Source: Actinospineispora spinosispora DSM 44797
Lineage (GTDB): Bacteria > Actinomycetota > Actinomycetes > Mycobacteriales > Pseudonocardiaceae
DNA length: 64,000 nucleotides
Reading direction: 5' to 3'
Assembly (NCBI RefSeq): GCF_000429025.1
Contig: NZ_KE386835.1
Location: 564,014-628,013, forward strand
Shown piece after piece: positions 45,155 through 53,216 of this stretch. The notes under the pieces were generated by a model. That model did no database searches and had not been told where the DNA came from. It was given only the letters and a program-made list of their open reading frames with translations. A program made the position numbers and the translations under genes. The stretch's first letter is position 1. Each line of letters starts with the position of its first letter.

Positions 45155-46538
45155 CCAGCGCCGCCGTCGTGCGACGCATCGCCACCAGGTAGAGCGCACC
45201 GGACACCATCACACCGATCACCCAGGACACGTCCCCGCCGTGCAACGCGCGGGCGATCGGCCCGGTGTAGACGTCGTTGGACATGAACGGCACCTGCGCG
45301 GCGAAGCCGACCAGGTACGCGCTGATCCCGGCGGCGCTGAGCCGGCCGTAGATGCCGTTCGGCTGGTAGATCGCGTCGACGTCGTAGCGGCCCTTGCGGA
45401 TCAGGTAGTAGTCGACGAGGTTGATCGCGGTCCACGGACTCATCAAGGCCAGGACCAGCACCAGGAACGTCTCGAACGTGTCCAGGAGGTTGTCCTTGTA
45501 CAGGAACCCCAGGTAGGTCGACAGCACCGCGACCGGCAGCAGATAGGCCAGCCGCAGCGCGAGGCCGCCGCTGAAGCGCCGGCGGAAGGTCGTCACGAAC
45601 GTCAGCGAGGACATGTACGCGCCGTAGATGTTGAGCGCGTTGATGCTGAAGACCCCGAGGATCAGCGCGAGGTAGGTGATCGCGGTGAACCAGCTGCCCG
45701 CGCCGCTGGCCACGGTCCCGATCGCGGCGACCGGCCCGCCGGTGAACTGCTGCTGCAACGCCGCGCCGAACACCATCAGCCAGGCGCCGCTCACCCCGAC
45801 CCCGGCGTAGGTGTACCAGAACACGCTGCGGACCGACGTGCTCTCCGGCAGGTACCGGGCGTAGTCGGCGACGTACGGCGCGAAGCCCAGCTGCGACACC
45901 GCGGGGACCGAGATGGCCAGCAGGAACGGTCCGAGCGCGAAGCCGCTGGTCGGGTTCGCCATCGGAGCGCCACCGTGGTGCGCCGACACCAACAGGACAC
46001 TCAACACCAGGAAGACGGCGGCGACGAGGTAGGACAGGTAGCGCTCGAACCGGTGGATGAGGTTGTAGCCGAAGATCGCCACCAGCGTACTGAGCACGGA
46101 CAGCACGATGATCCCGGCGCTGAGCGGCAGACCCGTCAACGCAGTCAGGGCCTGGGCGCCCAGCACCACACCGGCGGCGTAAAAGCCGAGGTACATGACC
46201 ACCACGAAGATCAGCGGGAAGGCCGCGCCGTAGTACCCGAACTGTGCCCGGCTCTGGATCATCTGCGGCAGCCCCAGGTGCGGCCCCTGCGCGGAGTGGC
46301 TGGCCATGAACAGCGTGCCGACCAGCACGCCGATCACGATGCCCACGACGGTCCACCCGAGGCTCAGCCCCGAGGCGACGGTCGCCGCGCCCGCCGCCAC
46401 GACGGGCAGCTCCATGTTCGCGCCGAACCACACGTACATGAGGTCCGACGGTTTACCGTGCCGCAGCTCGTGCGGAATGAACTCGATGCTGCGCTTCTCG
46501 ACCAGGAAGTCCGGCCGCTCGCCTCTCGCTTCACCCAT
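45141..46538 (-). CDS. NCS1 family cytosine/purine permease
   Basis: 465 residues, twelve predicted membrane helices, purine-cytosine permease family. Conserved elements: RHGKPSDLMYVWFGANM near the N-terminus, the glycine-rich TM1 and the loop AFSLGPFLLAISVPAVSQLGFAPYVADYARYLP-like region around residues 210-240. Imports a nucleobase or hydantoin-like compound; substrate unknown. The ATG at 46538 is weakly preceded by a ribosome site, and ATTGT-N2-ACAAT lies 20 bases upstream. Confidence 0.85.
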   Translation of the reverse strand: MGEARGERPDFLVEKRSIEFIPHELRHGKPSDLMYVWFGANMELPVVAAGAATVASGLSLGWTVVGIVIGVLVGTLFMASHSAQGPHLGLPQMIQSRAQFGYYGAAFPLIFVVVMYLGFYAAGVVLGAQALTALTGLPLSAGIIVLSVLSTLVAIFGYNLIHRFERYLSYLVAAVFLVLSVLLVSAHHGGAPMANPTSGFALGPFLLAISVPAVSQLGFAPYVADYARYLPESTSVRSVFWYTYAGVGVSGAWLMVFGAALQQQFTGGPVAAIGTVASGAGSWFTAITYLALILGVFSINALNIYGAYMSSLTFVTTFRRRFSGGLALRLAYLLPVAVLSTYLGFLYKDNLLDTFETFLVLVLALMSPWTAINLVDYYLIRKGRYDVDAIYQPNGIYGRLSAAGISAYLVGFAAQVPFMSNDVYTGPIARALHGGDVSWVIGVMVSGALYLVAMRRTTAALVSSP

Positions 46539-46611
46539 CCGAGGAGCATAATGTCCGATTGTCAACAATGCTTGCTGAATCAGTATCCTGTTTCAGGGTT
46601 CATGATCGCGC

Positions 46612-47922
46612 CTACCGCTCCACGGGGGTGGCTCCGAGGCCGTCGGTGAAGTCGGCGTCGCGGGTCTCCTTCAGGAACAACAGGCAGACCAGACACAACG
46701 CGGCCACACCGATCAGGTACCACGAGATCCCGGTCGTGGAGCCGGTCCGCTTCAACACCTCGGTGGCGATCAGCGGGCTGACCCCGCCGCCGATGATGCC
46801 CGCCGCGCTGTAGGCGAACGACGAACCGGAGTAGCGATAACGCACCCGGAACAGCTCGGGGAAGTAGGCGCCCATCGGCCCGTACAGCAGTGCGAAGCAC
46901 ACCAGACCGACGACCATGCCCACACCCATCAGCAGCGGGTTCCTGGTCTGCAGCAACCAGAACAGCGGGAACGCCCACACCGCCGCGGCGACCGCGGCGG
47001 CGATGCACAGCTTCTTTCGACCGAGCCGGTCGGACAGGACCGCGAACCACAGCGTCGCCGCACCCATGACGGCCGACGCGATGATCGCCAGCACCAGCAT
47101 GGTCGTGTTCGAGACGTGCAACGTGGCCGTCCCGTAGGACAACGAGAACACGGTGACCGTGTAGAACATCGTGAACGCCAGGATGAACGACAGCGTCGCC
47201 AGCACGAGCACACCGAGCTGGTTACGCAGCAGGTCGACGAACGGAATCCTGACCTGCTCCTGAGCCTCCAGCGCCGCCTGGAACACCGGCGTCTCGGCGA
47301 TCTTCATCCGGATGTAGTAGCCGACGCCCAGCAGCACCGCCGAGGCGAGGAACGGGATGCGCCAACCCCACAGCTCGAACGACTCCGCACTCATCCCGGC
47401 GTTCAACAGCAGGTACAGCGCATTGCCCAGGATGAACCCGACAGCCGGCCCGAGCTGCGGGAACGCCGAGTAGAGCCCCCGCTTGCCCGGCGGCGCGTAC
47501 TCGGTGGCCAGCAGCACCGCGCCGCCCCACTCGCCGCCCAGCCCGATGCCCTGCAGGAAACGCAGCACGGCGAGAAGGATGGGCGCCGCAACGCCGATCG
47601 TCGCGAACGACGGCACCAGTCCGATCGCCACCGTCGACAAGCCCATGACCAGCAACGATGTGATCAGCATCCGTTTGCGGCCGAGCCGGTCGCCGAAGTG
47701 CCCGAACAGGATCGCGCCGAGCGGACGCGCGACGAACCCGACCGCGAACGTCACCAGCGCGAGCAACGTTCCCGCTGTCGGCGAGAACTTCGGGAAGAAC
47801 AGTTTGCCGAACACGAGCGCCGCGGCCGTGCCGTAGATGTAGAAGTCGTAGAACTCGATCGCGGTCCCGATGAAGCTCGCCACCGCGATCCTGTTGCGCG
47901 ACGGTGCTGCGCTGGTGCTCAT
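46612..47922 (-). CDS. MHS-type major facilitator transporter
   Basis: 436 residues, twelve TM helices, metabolite:proton symporter (MHS) family (proline/betaine/shikimate type). N-terminal ASFIGTAIEFYDFYIYGTAA and the motif GHFGDRLGRKRMLI between TM2 and TM3 plus GRKKLC in the second half identify it. Substrate not predictable. Same direction as the NCS1 gene, 73 bp upstream of it. Confidence 0.9.
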   Translation of the reverse strand: MSTSAAPSRNRIAVASFIGTAIEFYDFYIYGTAAALVFGKLFFPKFSPTAGTLLALVTFAVGFVARPLGAILFGHFGDRLGRKRMLITSLLVMGLSTVAIGLVPSFATIGVAAPILLAVLRFLQGIGLGGEWGGAVLLATEYAPPGKRGLYSAFPQLGPAVGFILGNALYLLLNAGMSAESFELWGWRIPFLASAVLLGVGYYIRMKIAETPVFQAALEAQEQVRIPFVDLLRNQLGVLVLATLSFILAFTMFYTVTVFSLSYGTATLHVSNTTMLVLAIIASAVMGAATLWFAVLSDRLGRKKLCIAAAVAAAVWAFPLFWLLQTRNPLLMGVGMVVGLVCFALLYGPMGAYFPELFRVRYRYSGSSFAYSAAGIIGGGVSPLIATEVLKRTGSTTGISWYLIGVAALCLVCLLFLKETRDADFTDGLGATPVER

Positions 47923-47997
47923 GGCGCGAATACTCTCAACTGGGCCGGGATCCCGCGCGCTGATCGAGTCCGGTTAAGGAACCTTTACACTCTCGCC

Positions 47998-48156
47998 ATG
48001 CCCGAGAACGAGGATGTCCAGCCGGAGCCGGAAGAGCCGTCGCAGGGCGGCGAGCACGAGTTACCCGACGGCGCCCCGGTGCACCCGCTCATCGACCTGA
48101 CCAGGGACCCCACGCCAGGCAAGCCCGACCACGCGCGGCCGGACGACGAGTCTTAA
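47998..48156 (+). CDS. Small acidic protein, possible
   Basis: 52 residues, highly acidic N-terminus (PENEDVQPEPEEPSQGGEHE), later PLIDLTRDPTPGKPDHARP. Third codon positions are G/C-biased like real genes and an AAGGAACC lies 15 bases upstream. Divergent from the MHS gene. No family recognised; probably disordered. Confidence 0.5.
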   Translation: MPENEDVQPEPEEPSQGGEHELPDGAPVHPLIDLTRDPTPGKPDHARPDDES

Positions 48157-48170
48157 GGCTGGTCTTTTTG

Positions 48171-48380
48171 GGCCTGTTTCGCGCGGAGTTTTTCTGTGAC
48201 CACCCCGGCTCACGTAAACGCTCGCTGGGGTACTCCCAGAAAAACAAGCTCCTTCGTCGCCGAGCGCGCGCTTGTGGTCACCCTGTGAGCCGCCGTCCGG
48301 CCTGAGGGCGTGGTTGCGGACATTCACTACGCCGGCCTTCGCCGGAACTCCTTCGGAGACTCGCGGAGCCGAGTTAGCCG
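48171..48380 (+). repeat. GCCTGTT element, copy 2
   Basis: Starts GGGCCTGTTTCGCGCGG 15 bases after the stop of the small acidic gene; retains TTTTTCTG…CAGAAAAA arms, the CGGCCTTCGCCGGAACTCC and GACTCGCGGAGCC ends. Immediately downstream (48380-48420) is a short tandem CCCGGTTTGCCG(T/C)GG repeat. Confidence 0.85.
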
Positions 48381-48536
48381 TAGCCCGGTTTGCCGTGGCC
48401 CGGTTTGCCGCGGCCCGGAGTGCTGGCGGGCGGCTTCACGGCATGTGTGTGGCTCAAGTCACATGAGCCCAACTCAACGAGCCCGGCCACGGTCATAACC
48501 AGTGGTCGGGCGAGCGAAGGGGGTTCGCCCGGCCGC

Positions 48537-49316
48537 TCAGACCACGTTCATCGAGTCGAGCAGCCGGCCGCCGAGCTCGGGGTCGCCGGTGATCTTCACG
48601 TCCGACTCGCGCCAGGGCGTGCGCGCCGTGGCCCAGCCCGGGAAGTCGATGCCGGTTCCGACGATCTGCGCGGCACCCTCCGCCGCGCCGGGGGCGATCG
48701 AGCCGTCCGGCGCGACCAGCCAGTGGCCGCCACCGGGACCGCTCAGGTTGATCGAGATAGGCCGGTCCAGCCAAGCGGGGCGCGCGGCACGCAGCTGGTT
48801 GCTGAGCACCGCGAACATCCACTCCAGCACGACCGCCATGCGCAGCTCGTCGCTGCTGGGCGCCGGCCGGCCGAGCGCCGGCGCGATGTCGTGGCGCAGA
48901 TGGGTGTGCTGGTCGAACACGAACGCCGAGTTGAGCAGCACGGCCGCCGGGAACCGGCCGAGCTCGCCGAGCGGCATCGGGATCCGGGCGATCGGTGTGC
49001 GGGCGACGATTCCGGACATCACCGCGAGCCGCTTGCCCCACGTCTCCAGCTCGCCGAGCACCTTGAGCGGTTCCCAGTCGCGCCGCTTGTCGACGTACAC
49101 GTCGTTGGTCCGCTCGATGTCCTTGCTGGTCATCAGCGAGATCGACGCCGGCGTGAAGATCGCGTGACAGCTCGCGGCCAGGTGTGCGACGACGTCCTGG
49201 ATCCGCCAGCCGGGCGCGCCGCTCGGCGAGCGCCACTCCTCGTCGGACAGCTGACGGCAGAACCCCACGACCTCCGCGCACTCGCGTCGCAGAGCGGTTG
49301 TCCGATCCAGGCTCAT
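48537..49316 (-). CDS. Maleylpyruvate isomerase family, mycothiol-dependent (MDMPI)
   Basis: 259 residues. DinB/MDMPI N-terminal helical bundle with the metal ligand motif GWRIQDVVAHLAASCHAIF and DQHTHLRHD; the C-terminal part is an SCP2-like domain (GPGGGHWLVAPDG). Members act with mycothiol or carry out unknown conjugations. It begins 19 bases after the upstream TetR gene, so they form an operon. Confidence 0.85.
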   Translation of the reverse strand: MSLDRTTALRRECAEVVGFCRQLSDEEWRSPSGAPGWRIQDVVAHLAASCHAIFTPASISLMTSKDIERTNDVYVDKRRDWEPLKVLGELETWGKRLAVMSGIVARTPIARIPMPLGELGRFPAAVLLNSAFVFDQHTHLRHDIAPALGRPAPSSDELRMAVVLEWMFAVLSNQLRAARPAWLDRPISINLSGPGGGHWLVAPDGSIAPGAAEGAAQIVGTGIDFPGWATARTPWRESDVKITGDPELGGRLLDSMNVV

Positions 49317-49335
49317 GACACCCCCGTTGGTGTTT

Positions 49336-49941
49336 CTAACGAGGTGTCAACTTAGCGCTGAGGCCGTGCAGGACCAACTCGGCCAGCTGCTGGTACGCCT
49401 CTGCGTCGGCCAGGCCGGTCGCCTCCGCCACCTGGCGTTGCTGGATGCGGACCATGACCGTGGTGATCGCGTCCGCGACGAACGCCGCGTGCACGTCGCG
49501 GAACGCCCCCGCCGCCACACCGGCGTCGATCAGCTCGGTCACCCGCCGCGCCGCGGCTCGGGTGTTGCGCTCGTACACCTCGCCGGCGGGCGGGAACTCC
49601 GCGAGATCGGTGTAGAAGGCCGCCGAGGCGGGCGCCAGCTCGGCGGACACCGCGCGCAGATAGGTGACGATCCGCTCGGCCGGCTCGTCGTGACCGGCGA
49701 CGGCACCCTCGACCCGTTCCGTCGCGCCACGGAAGAAGTGCACGACAGCGGCCCGCACCAGCTGTTCCTTGCTGCCGGCGAGCGCGTACAGGGTCCGCTT
49801 CGAACAGCGGAGACGAGCAGCCAGATCGTCCAGCGTGAAGTGTCCGAAACCCTCCGCCAGCAGCAACGCGACGAGCTCGTCGAAGAGCTCCGCGCGGCGC
49901 GCGGCTCCGCGCCGGACACCATCCACCGAGGTCTGGCTCAC
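49336..49941 (-). CDS. TetR family regulator
   Basis: 201 residues, N-terminal HTH (about 17-60; GHFTLDDLAARLRCSKRTLY) and a helical ligand domain. It precedes the MDMPI gene and is divergent from the acyl-CoA dehydrogenase, with a GTAC-rich operator in the 79 bp gap that probably mediates control of both sides. An acyl-CoA ligand is a plausible inference. Confidence 0.9.
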   Translation of the reverse strand: MSQTSVDGVRRGAARRAELFDELVALLLAEGFGHFTLDDLAARLRCSKRTLYALAGSKEQLVRAAVVHFFRGATERVEGAVAGHDEPAERIVTYLRAVSAELAPASAAFYTDLAEFPPAGEVYERNTRAAARRVTELIDAGVAAGAFRDVHAAFVADAITTVMVRIQQRQVAEATGLADAEAYQQLAELVLHGLSAKLTPR

Positions 49942-49978
49942 CTACCCATCCTCACATCCGGCCCGATCAGCTATCGTT

Positions 49979-50010
49979 AACGGTACTGACGTACCGCTGA
50001 TAGTACCGTT
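49979..50010. promoter_or_regulatory. Multi-part GTAC operator, TetR / acyl-CoA dehydrogenase
   Basis: Contains inverted CGGTAC-N4-GTACCG (49981-49996) and an outer pair AACGGTACT (49979-49987) / AGTACCGTT (50002-50010). It ends 11 bases before the dehydrogenase GTG, overlapping its ribosome-site region, and starts 37 bases upstream of the TetR start. Confidence 0.7.
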
Positions 50011-50020
50011 TGGAGTCGTC

Positions 50021-51163
50021 GTGCCGGTCGATCGGATGCTGCCCACCACCGAGGCGGAAGACCTCATCGCACTCACCCGCGACCTGGCCGACAAGGAGCT
50101 GGCCACCAGGGTCGACGAGCACGAGCGCGCCGAGACCTACCCGGACGGCCTGTTCTCCACGCTCGGCGAAGCCGGCCTGCTGTCGCTGCCCTACCCGGAA
50201 CAGTTCGGCGGCGGCGACCAGCCGTACGAGGTGTACCTGCAGGTTCTCGAGGAACTGGCCGCGCGCTGGGCCGCCGTCGCGGTCGCCGTCAGCGTGCACA
50301 GCCTGTCGTGTTTCCCGATGGCGACCTTCGGCACCGAGGCCCAGCAGCAACGGTGGCTGCCGGAAATGCTCGGCGGCACGACCGTCGGCGGCTACAGCCT
50401 GTCCGAGCCGCAGGCCGGTTCGGACGCCGCCGCGCTGCGCTGCAAGGCGGAACGCACCGAGGCCGGTTACCGCATCACCGGCACCAAGGCGTGGATCACC
50501 CACGGCGGCAAGGCCGACTTCTACTCGCTGTTCGCCCGCACCGGCGAGGGCAGCCGGGGTATCTCCTGCTTCCTGGCGCCGGGCAGCGCCGAGGGGCTGT
50601 CGTTCGGCAAGCCCGAGGAGAAGATGGGCCTGCACGCGATCCCCACGACGGTCGCCAACTGGGACGGCGCGGTCCTCGACTCGGAGCGGCTCATCGGCAA
50701 GGAAGGCCAAGGTCTGCAGATCGCGTTCAGCGCGCTCGACTCAGGCCGGCTCGGCATCGCGGCCTGCGCGACCGGTCTCGCCCAGGCAGCGCTGGACGCG
50801 GCGATCGAGTACGCGGGTGAACGCGAGACGTTCGGCCGCAAGATCGCCGACCACCAGGGCCTCGGGTTCCTGCTCGCCGACATGGCCGCCGCCGTCGACT
50901 CCGCCCGCGCCACCTACCTGGACGCGGCCCGACGCCGCGACGCGGGTCGCCCGTACAGCCGCCAGGCCAGCGTGGCGAAGCTGATCGCCACCGATGCCGC
51001 CATGAAGGTCACCACCGACGCCGTGCAGGTCTTCGGCGGCTACGGCTACACGCGCGACTTCCCGGTCGAGCGCTACATGCGCGAGGCCAAGATCATGCAG
51101 ATCTTCGAGGGCACGAACCAGATCCAGCGCCTGGTCATCAGCCGGGGTCTGGTCAAGAGCTGA
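50021..51163 (+). CDS. Acyl-CoA dehydrogenase
   Basis: FAD-dependent alpha,beta-dehydrogenation of an acyl-CoA. 380 residues from a GTG with TTTGGAG six bases upstream; starts further upstream would overlap the operator. Motifs: YSLSEPQAGSDAAAL, the TKAWITHGG loop, the dimer helix RETFGRKIADHQGLGF and VFGGYGYTRDFPVERYMREAKIMQIFEGTNQIQ with the catalytic Glu in the usual place. Regulated by the divergent TetR through the GTAC operator, by inference. Confidence 0.93.
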   Translation: MPVDRMLPTTEAEDLIALTRDLADKELATRVDEHERAETYPDGLFSTLGEAGLLSLPYPEQFGGGDQPYEVYLQVLEELAARWAAVAVAVSVHSLSCFPMATFGTEAQQQRWLPEMLGGTTVGGYSLSEPQAGSDAAALRCKAERTEAGYRITGTKAWITHGGKADFYSLFARTGEGSRGISCFLAPGSAEGLSFGKPEEKMGLHAIPTTVANWDGAVLDSERLIGKEGQGLQIAFSALDSGRLGIAACATGLAQAALDAAIEYAGERETFGRKIADHQGLGFLLADMAAAVDSARATYLDAARRRDAGRPYSRQASVAKLIATDAAMKVTTDAVQVFGGYGYTRDFPVERYMREAKIMQIFEGTNQIQRLVISRGLVKS

Positions 51164-51232
51164 CAGGTTTCTGGCGGGCCTCCTCGCGTCGCGGGAACGG
51201 CTTCCGCCCGACCTCGCAGACCTTCTGGCTCA

Positions 51233-51300
51233 CCTCGCAGACGTTCGTGTTGCGTCGCAGACGCTGCAGTGTCTGCGACGCGACATGAAGCTCCGCGAAG
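51233..51300. repeat. TGCGTCGCA palindrome, copy e
   Basis: Arms CCTCGCAGACG / CGCGAAG with core GTGTTGCGTCGCAGACGCTG / CAGTGTCTGCGACGCGACA, in a 165 bp gap between converging genes. Adjacent text GACCTCGCAGACCTTC is a decayed extra half-site. Confidence 0.85.
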
Positions 51301-51328
51301 TCACCCAAACCCCCTCCCGGACACCGCG

Positions 51329-52027
51329 CTAGAGCTGCGTCGCGGTTATCGGGGTCTCCTCCGCGCGCCCGTCACGCTGCTCCACCCGGTAGGTGGTGGC
51401 CGAGGCGCGCTCGGACACCGCGCAGCGCAGGGTCCCATCCACGAAGTGCAGCGCGGCGCCGTCATCGGCGGCGTAACCCGGGGCGAGCGTGCCCTCGGCG
51501 ATCGCCTGACGGTAGGCCGGGCGACGGCCCGGCTCGCCGTCGTAGTGCGGGCAGAACGAGCCCTCCACCCAGCCGAGGCCGTCCGGCAGCGGGCACAGCG
51601 GTCCGTACGAGTCGGTGATGCCGCCCTCGAACCAGCACAGACCGCCCGCGCTCAAGCCGGTCAGCACCAGTGGGCCCGCGTGCGCACGCTCGCGCAATGC
51701 CTGGTCCAGGCCGTGCAGCCGCCACACCGCCAGCAGGTTCGCCGTCGACCCGCCGCCGACGTAGACGATGTCGACCGCGTCGAGCCGTTCGGCGAGCGTC
51801 CGGTCGTCCCGTTGGAACAGGCTCAGGTCGGTGGTCTCGCAGGGCAACGGACCGAACGCGGTGTGGAAGCGTTCGACGTAGCCGACGGCGTCGCCCGTGG
51901 CGGTCCCCACGAAGCACACGGTGGGCTTCGGTTCCGCCACCAGCGACAGGACGTACTCGTCGAGCGGGCTCGCTCCCTCGTTCATGGAGAACCCGCCGCC
52001 GCCCATCGCCACCACGTGTGTCGTCAC
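51329..52027 (-). CDS. Peptidase E-like (S51 family) protein
   Basis: 232 residues, peptidase family S51. The nucleophile elbow TGLSAGGLCWFEGG contains the catalytic Ser126; YVGGGSTANLLA and VEGSFCPHYDGE are conserved around it, the latter supplying the catalytic His. Cleaves Asp-X dipeptides in characterised members. GTG start near the divergent RidA gene; 45 bases separate them. Confidence 0.88.
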   Translation of the reverse strand: MTTHVVAMGGGGFSMNEGASPLDEYVLSLVAEPKPTVCFVGTATGDAVGYVERFHTAFGPLPCETTDLSLFQRDDRTLAERLDAVDIVYVGGGSTANLLAVWRLHGLDQALRERAHAGPLVLTGLSAGGLCWFEGGITDSYGPLCPLPDGLGWVEGSFCPHYDGEPGRRPAYRQAIAEGTLAPGYAADDGAALHFVDGTLRCAVSERASATTYRVEQRDGRAEETPITATQL

Positions 52028-52071
52028 AAACTCGATTGTGCCGTCGCCTTGCGTCTCGGCACGATGGCGGA

Positions 52072-52485
52072 GTGATCAATCGGGTCGAGACCGGCGAGCT
52101 GCATCCCACGTCCGGCTATCACCACGTGACCATCGTCGAGCCTTCGCGCACGGTGTACTTAGCCGGGCAGATGCCGATGGACGAGACCGGCGAGGTGGTC
52201 GTGGGCGTCGGCGATCTCGACGCCCAGGTCGACCGGACGGTCCTCAACACCCAGCGGGCGCTCACCGTCGCCGGGGCGCGACCGGAGGACGTCGTCCGGT
52301 CCGTGGTCTACGTGGTGGGCACCGATCCGATGTTCCTGGCCCGGGCGTGGCATCGCTTCGCCGAGTCGGCGATCGGCGCGGCGTTCACCTCGGCCAGCAC
52401 GCTGCTCGGGGTCGCCGCGCTCGGTTATCCCGACCAGCTGGTGGAGCTGGAGCTCACGGCGTCGCTGCCGTCAGCGTCTTCGTGA
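52072..52485 (+). CDS. RidA/YjgF family protein
   Basis: 137 residues, chorismate-mutase-like fold trimer of the Rid family; start MINRVETGELHPTSG from a GTG with GGCGGAG upstream. The Arg that defines active RidA (before VEV) is not evident in SASTLLGVAALGYPDQLVELE, suggesting a Rid subgroup without 2-aminoacrylate deaminase activity. It overlaps the GNAT gene end by 32 bases, tail to tail. Confidence 0.85.
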   Translation: MINRVETGELHPTSGYHHVTIVEPSRTVYLAGQMPMDETGEVVVGVGDLDAQVDRTVLNTQRALTVAGARPEDVVRSVVYVVGTDPMFLARAWHRFAESAIGAAFTSASTLLGVAALGYPDQLVELELTASLPSASS

Positions 52486-52930
52486 AGTAGACGCGCTGGT
52501 AGCCGTCCTGCTCGCCGCGATGGGTCTCGCGGTAGCCGCGCCGGGGGTAGTAGTCGAGGTTCTCCGTCATGGCGGCGTTGGTGTACAGCCGGACCTCGTC
52601 GTGGCCGAGCCGGTGAGCCTCCCGCTCGGCCAGCTCCAGCAGCAGCGCACCCACCCCACGCCCCTGCGCCTCCGGACCGACCGCGATGTTGTCCAGCAGC
52701 AGATGGTCGGGGCGGTCGAGGAGGACCAGCAGCCCGAGCATCTGATCCGCGGCCTGGGCCACCCAGACCGTGCCGCGCGAGATCAGGTCCGGGTAGTCGG
52801 CGGTCATCGGCGCGGGCGAACGGCCGATCCGGGACGTGTAGTGCTCGTAGGCGTCATGCGCGATGCGCGCGACCGAATCGACGTCGGTCGGTAGGGCGAT
52901 TCTCGTCGTGATCAGCGCGTGATCGGTCAC
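52454..52930 (-). CDS. GNAT family N-acetyltransferase
   Basis: 158 residues. Acetyl-CoA motif A is DNIAVGPEAQGRGVGALLLE with the Q/RxxGxG core, preceded by a beta-bulge strand (MLGLLVLLDRP). C-terminal motif YPRRGYRETHRG is typical. Substrate unknown. It faces the RidA gene and overlaps its 3' end. Confidence 0.88.
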   Translation of the reverse strand: MTDHALITTRIALPTDVDSVARIAHDAYEHYTSRIGRSPAPMTADYPDLISRGTVWVAQAADQMLGLLVLLDRPDHLLLDNIAVGPEAQGRGVGALLLELAEREAHRLGHDEVRLYTNAAMTENLDYYPRRGYRETHRGEQDGYQRVYFTKTLTAATP

Positions 52931-52944
52931 GGAAAGTGAGGTTA

Positions 52945-53145
52945 CTAGCCGATCCGATAATGATCATTGGCCTCGTCCTGCACAGCCATCGCAAGCGCGA
53001 TTCCGGCGAACGCGACGATAGCGCCGATCATCAGGAATACGAACCCGATCGCGGCAGACACCCAGCTAGGGCCCTCGGAGACGTCGACACCGGCAAGAAC
53101 TAGCGCCATGACGACGCTCCAGATCCACATCGACCGGAATGCCAT
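52945..53145 (-). CDS. Small two-TM membrane protein
   Basis: 66 residues from an ATG at 53145: two hydrophobic helices (about 5-19 and 30-55) and an acidic tail DEANDHYRIG. Third-position G/C content is gene-like, and a GTG five codons upstream is also possible. No family or partner recognised; it lies 14 bases upstream of the GNAT gene in the same direction. Confidence 0.6.
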   Translation of the reverse strand: MAFRSMWIWSVVMALVLAGVDVSEGPSWVSAAIGFVFLMIGAIVAFAGIALAMAVQDEANDHYRIG

Positions 53146-53216
53146 GCGGGACAGTCTCACCCCTGAAACGGCAATCGTCAAAGGTTTCGTTGTGGGCTCA
53201 TACCGAATGCATAGTT

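Noticed and set aside
45240..46649. Plus-strand frame of 469 codons opposite the NCS1 permease
   Set aside because: Composition is mostly Arg/Gln/His/Asp, typical of an antisense shadow of a membrane protein.
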